Source: Sphingobacteriales bacterium (GTDB lineage: Bacteria; Bacteroidota; Bacteroidia; Chitinophagales; Chitinophagaceae). Taken from it: DNA of 51,144 bases. Location: positions 1 to 51,144 of the forward strand of contig REAR01000066.1 in assembly GCA_004295245.1 (NCBI GenBank), read 5' to 3'. A program made the translations under genes and the position numbers. The notes under the pieces are model-generated. The model made no database searches. It was given only the letters and a program-made list of their open reading frames with translations, and had not been told where the DNA came from. Positions 51,052 through 51,144 of the stretch are shown piece after piece (position 1 is the stretch's first letter; each line of letters opens with the position of its first letter).

Positions 51052-51144
51052 GCCGTTGTTGGTATGCAGCAAAGGTAAATGGGCGTTGGCCTACCAACAA
51101 CATTGCGCAACTAATGCAGCTACAAACCACCGTTGTTGTTGGTA
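51052..51144. repeat. 93-bp GTTGTTGGTA palindrome repeat, copy B (to window end)
   Basis: This segment matches 50112-50204 in the same orientation with a single difference (A at 51129). The sequence stops inside the unit, as assemblies often do at multi-copy repeats. Confidence 0.85.

Noticed and set aside
1-51144. Prophage, insertion sequence or transposase
   Set aside because: I looked for transposase, integrase, terminase and capsid patterns in all listed genes and saw none; the mobile signals here are short repeats only.

Overview
The window looks like chromosomal DNA of a Bacteroidota bacterium, most likely family Chitinophagaceae, possibly an aquatic one. The evidence is a PorP/SprF protein beside a large PKD protein with a gliding-type C-terminal domain (type IX secretion), a TonB-receptor-like barrel with a GLPGLI partner, bacillithiol enzymes (BshB1 and a BrxA/B bacilliredoxin), a proteorhodopsin with its retinal-forming enzyme, and starts without strong Shine-Dalgarno sequences. 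The sequence stops inside a repeat, so the right end is probably a contig end.

Layout. 1-2540: three same-strand single-gene units (a DUF1963-like C-terminus, a TPR protein and a one-helix membrane protein), separated by palindromic spacers that resemble integron attC sites. 2985-8763: secreted GH3 glycosidase, amidohydrolase lipoprotein and a saccharopine-dehydrogenase-like enzyme. 8960-10247: tRNA-Leu(CAA), an orphan H-NOX haem sensor and a small unknown. 10392-15212: PQQ dehydrogenase with a cytochrome c domain, Gfo/Idh/MocA oxidoreductase and a nucleoside-type permease. 15346-19395: Pcm, SDR, EVE-domain protein and LepA. 19686-21434: Blh and proteorhodopsin, which together would make a light-driven proton pump. 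21637-27572: DUF3667 protein, GNAT, an exonuclease/GIY-YIG fusion, TPR protein and GlgB. 27838-37753: outer-membrane barrel plus GLPGLI, then PorP/SprF and a 1677-residue PKD adhesin. 37754-38956: a 1.2-kb gene desert with a very AT-rich core. 38957-46876: HMA protein, PyrE, fatty-acid desaturase, BshB1, UbiX, thioredoxin, DUF1905 protein, Lgt, bacilliredoxin and Hsp20. 47074-51001: an ECF sigma factor fused to a membrane domain, a secreted unknown, a DUF4265 protein, a damaged XRE regulator and a small membrane protein.

The most striking non-coding feature is a short dispersed repeat, found only between genes. It has two blocks: GTGCGACGCAAC, then 20-23 nt (34 nt in two copies), then a sequence like GCTGGTTACC. 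I count 14 good copies and three decayed ones, on both strands. A second, unrelated repeat built from GTTGTTGGTA palindromes occurs at the right end, where it replaces the start of the XRE gene and recurs at the last base of the window. Most other genes are ordinary housekeeping or envelope genes, and their functions are assigned by family recognition only.
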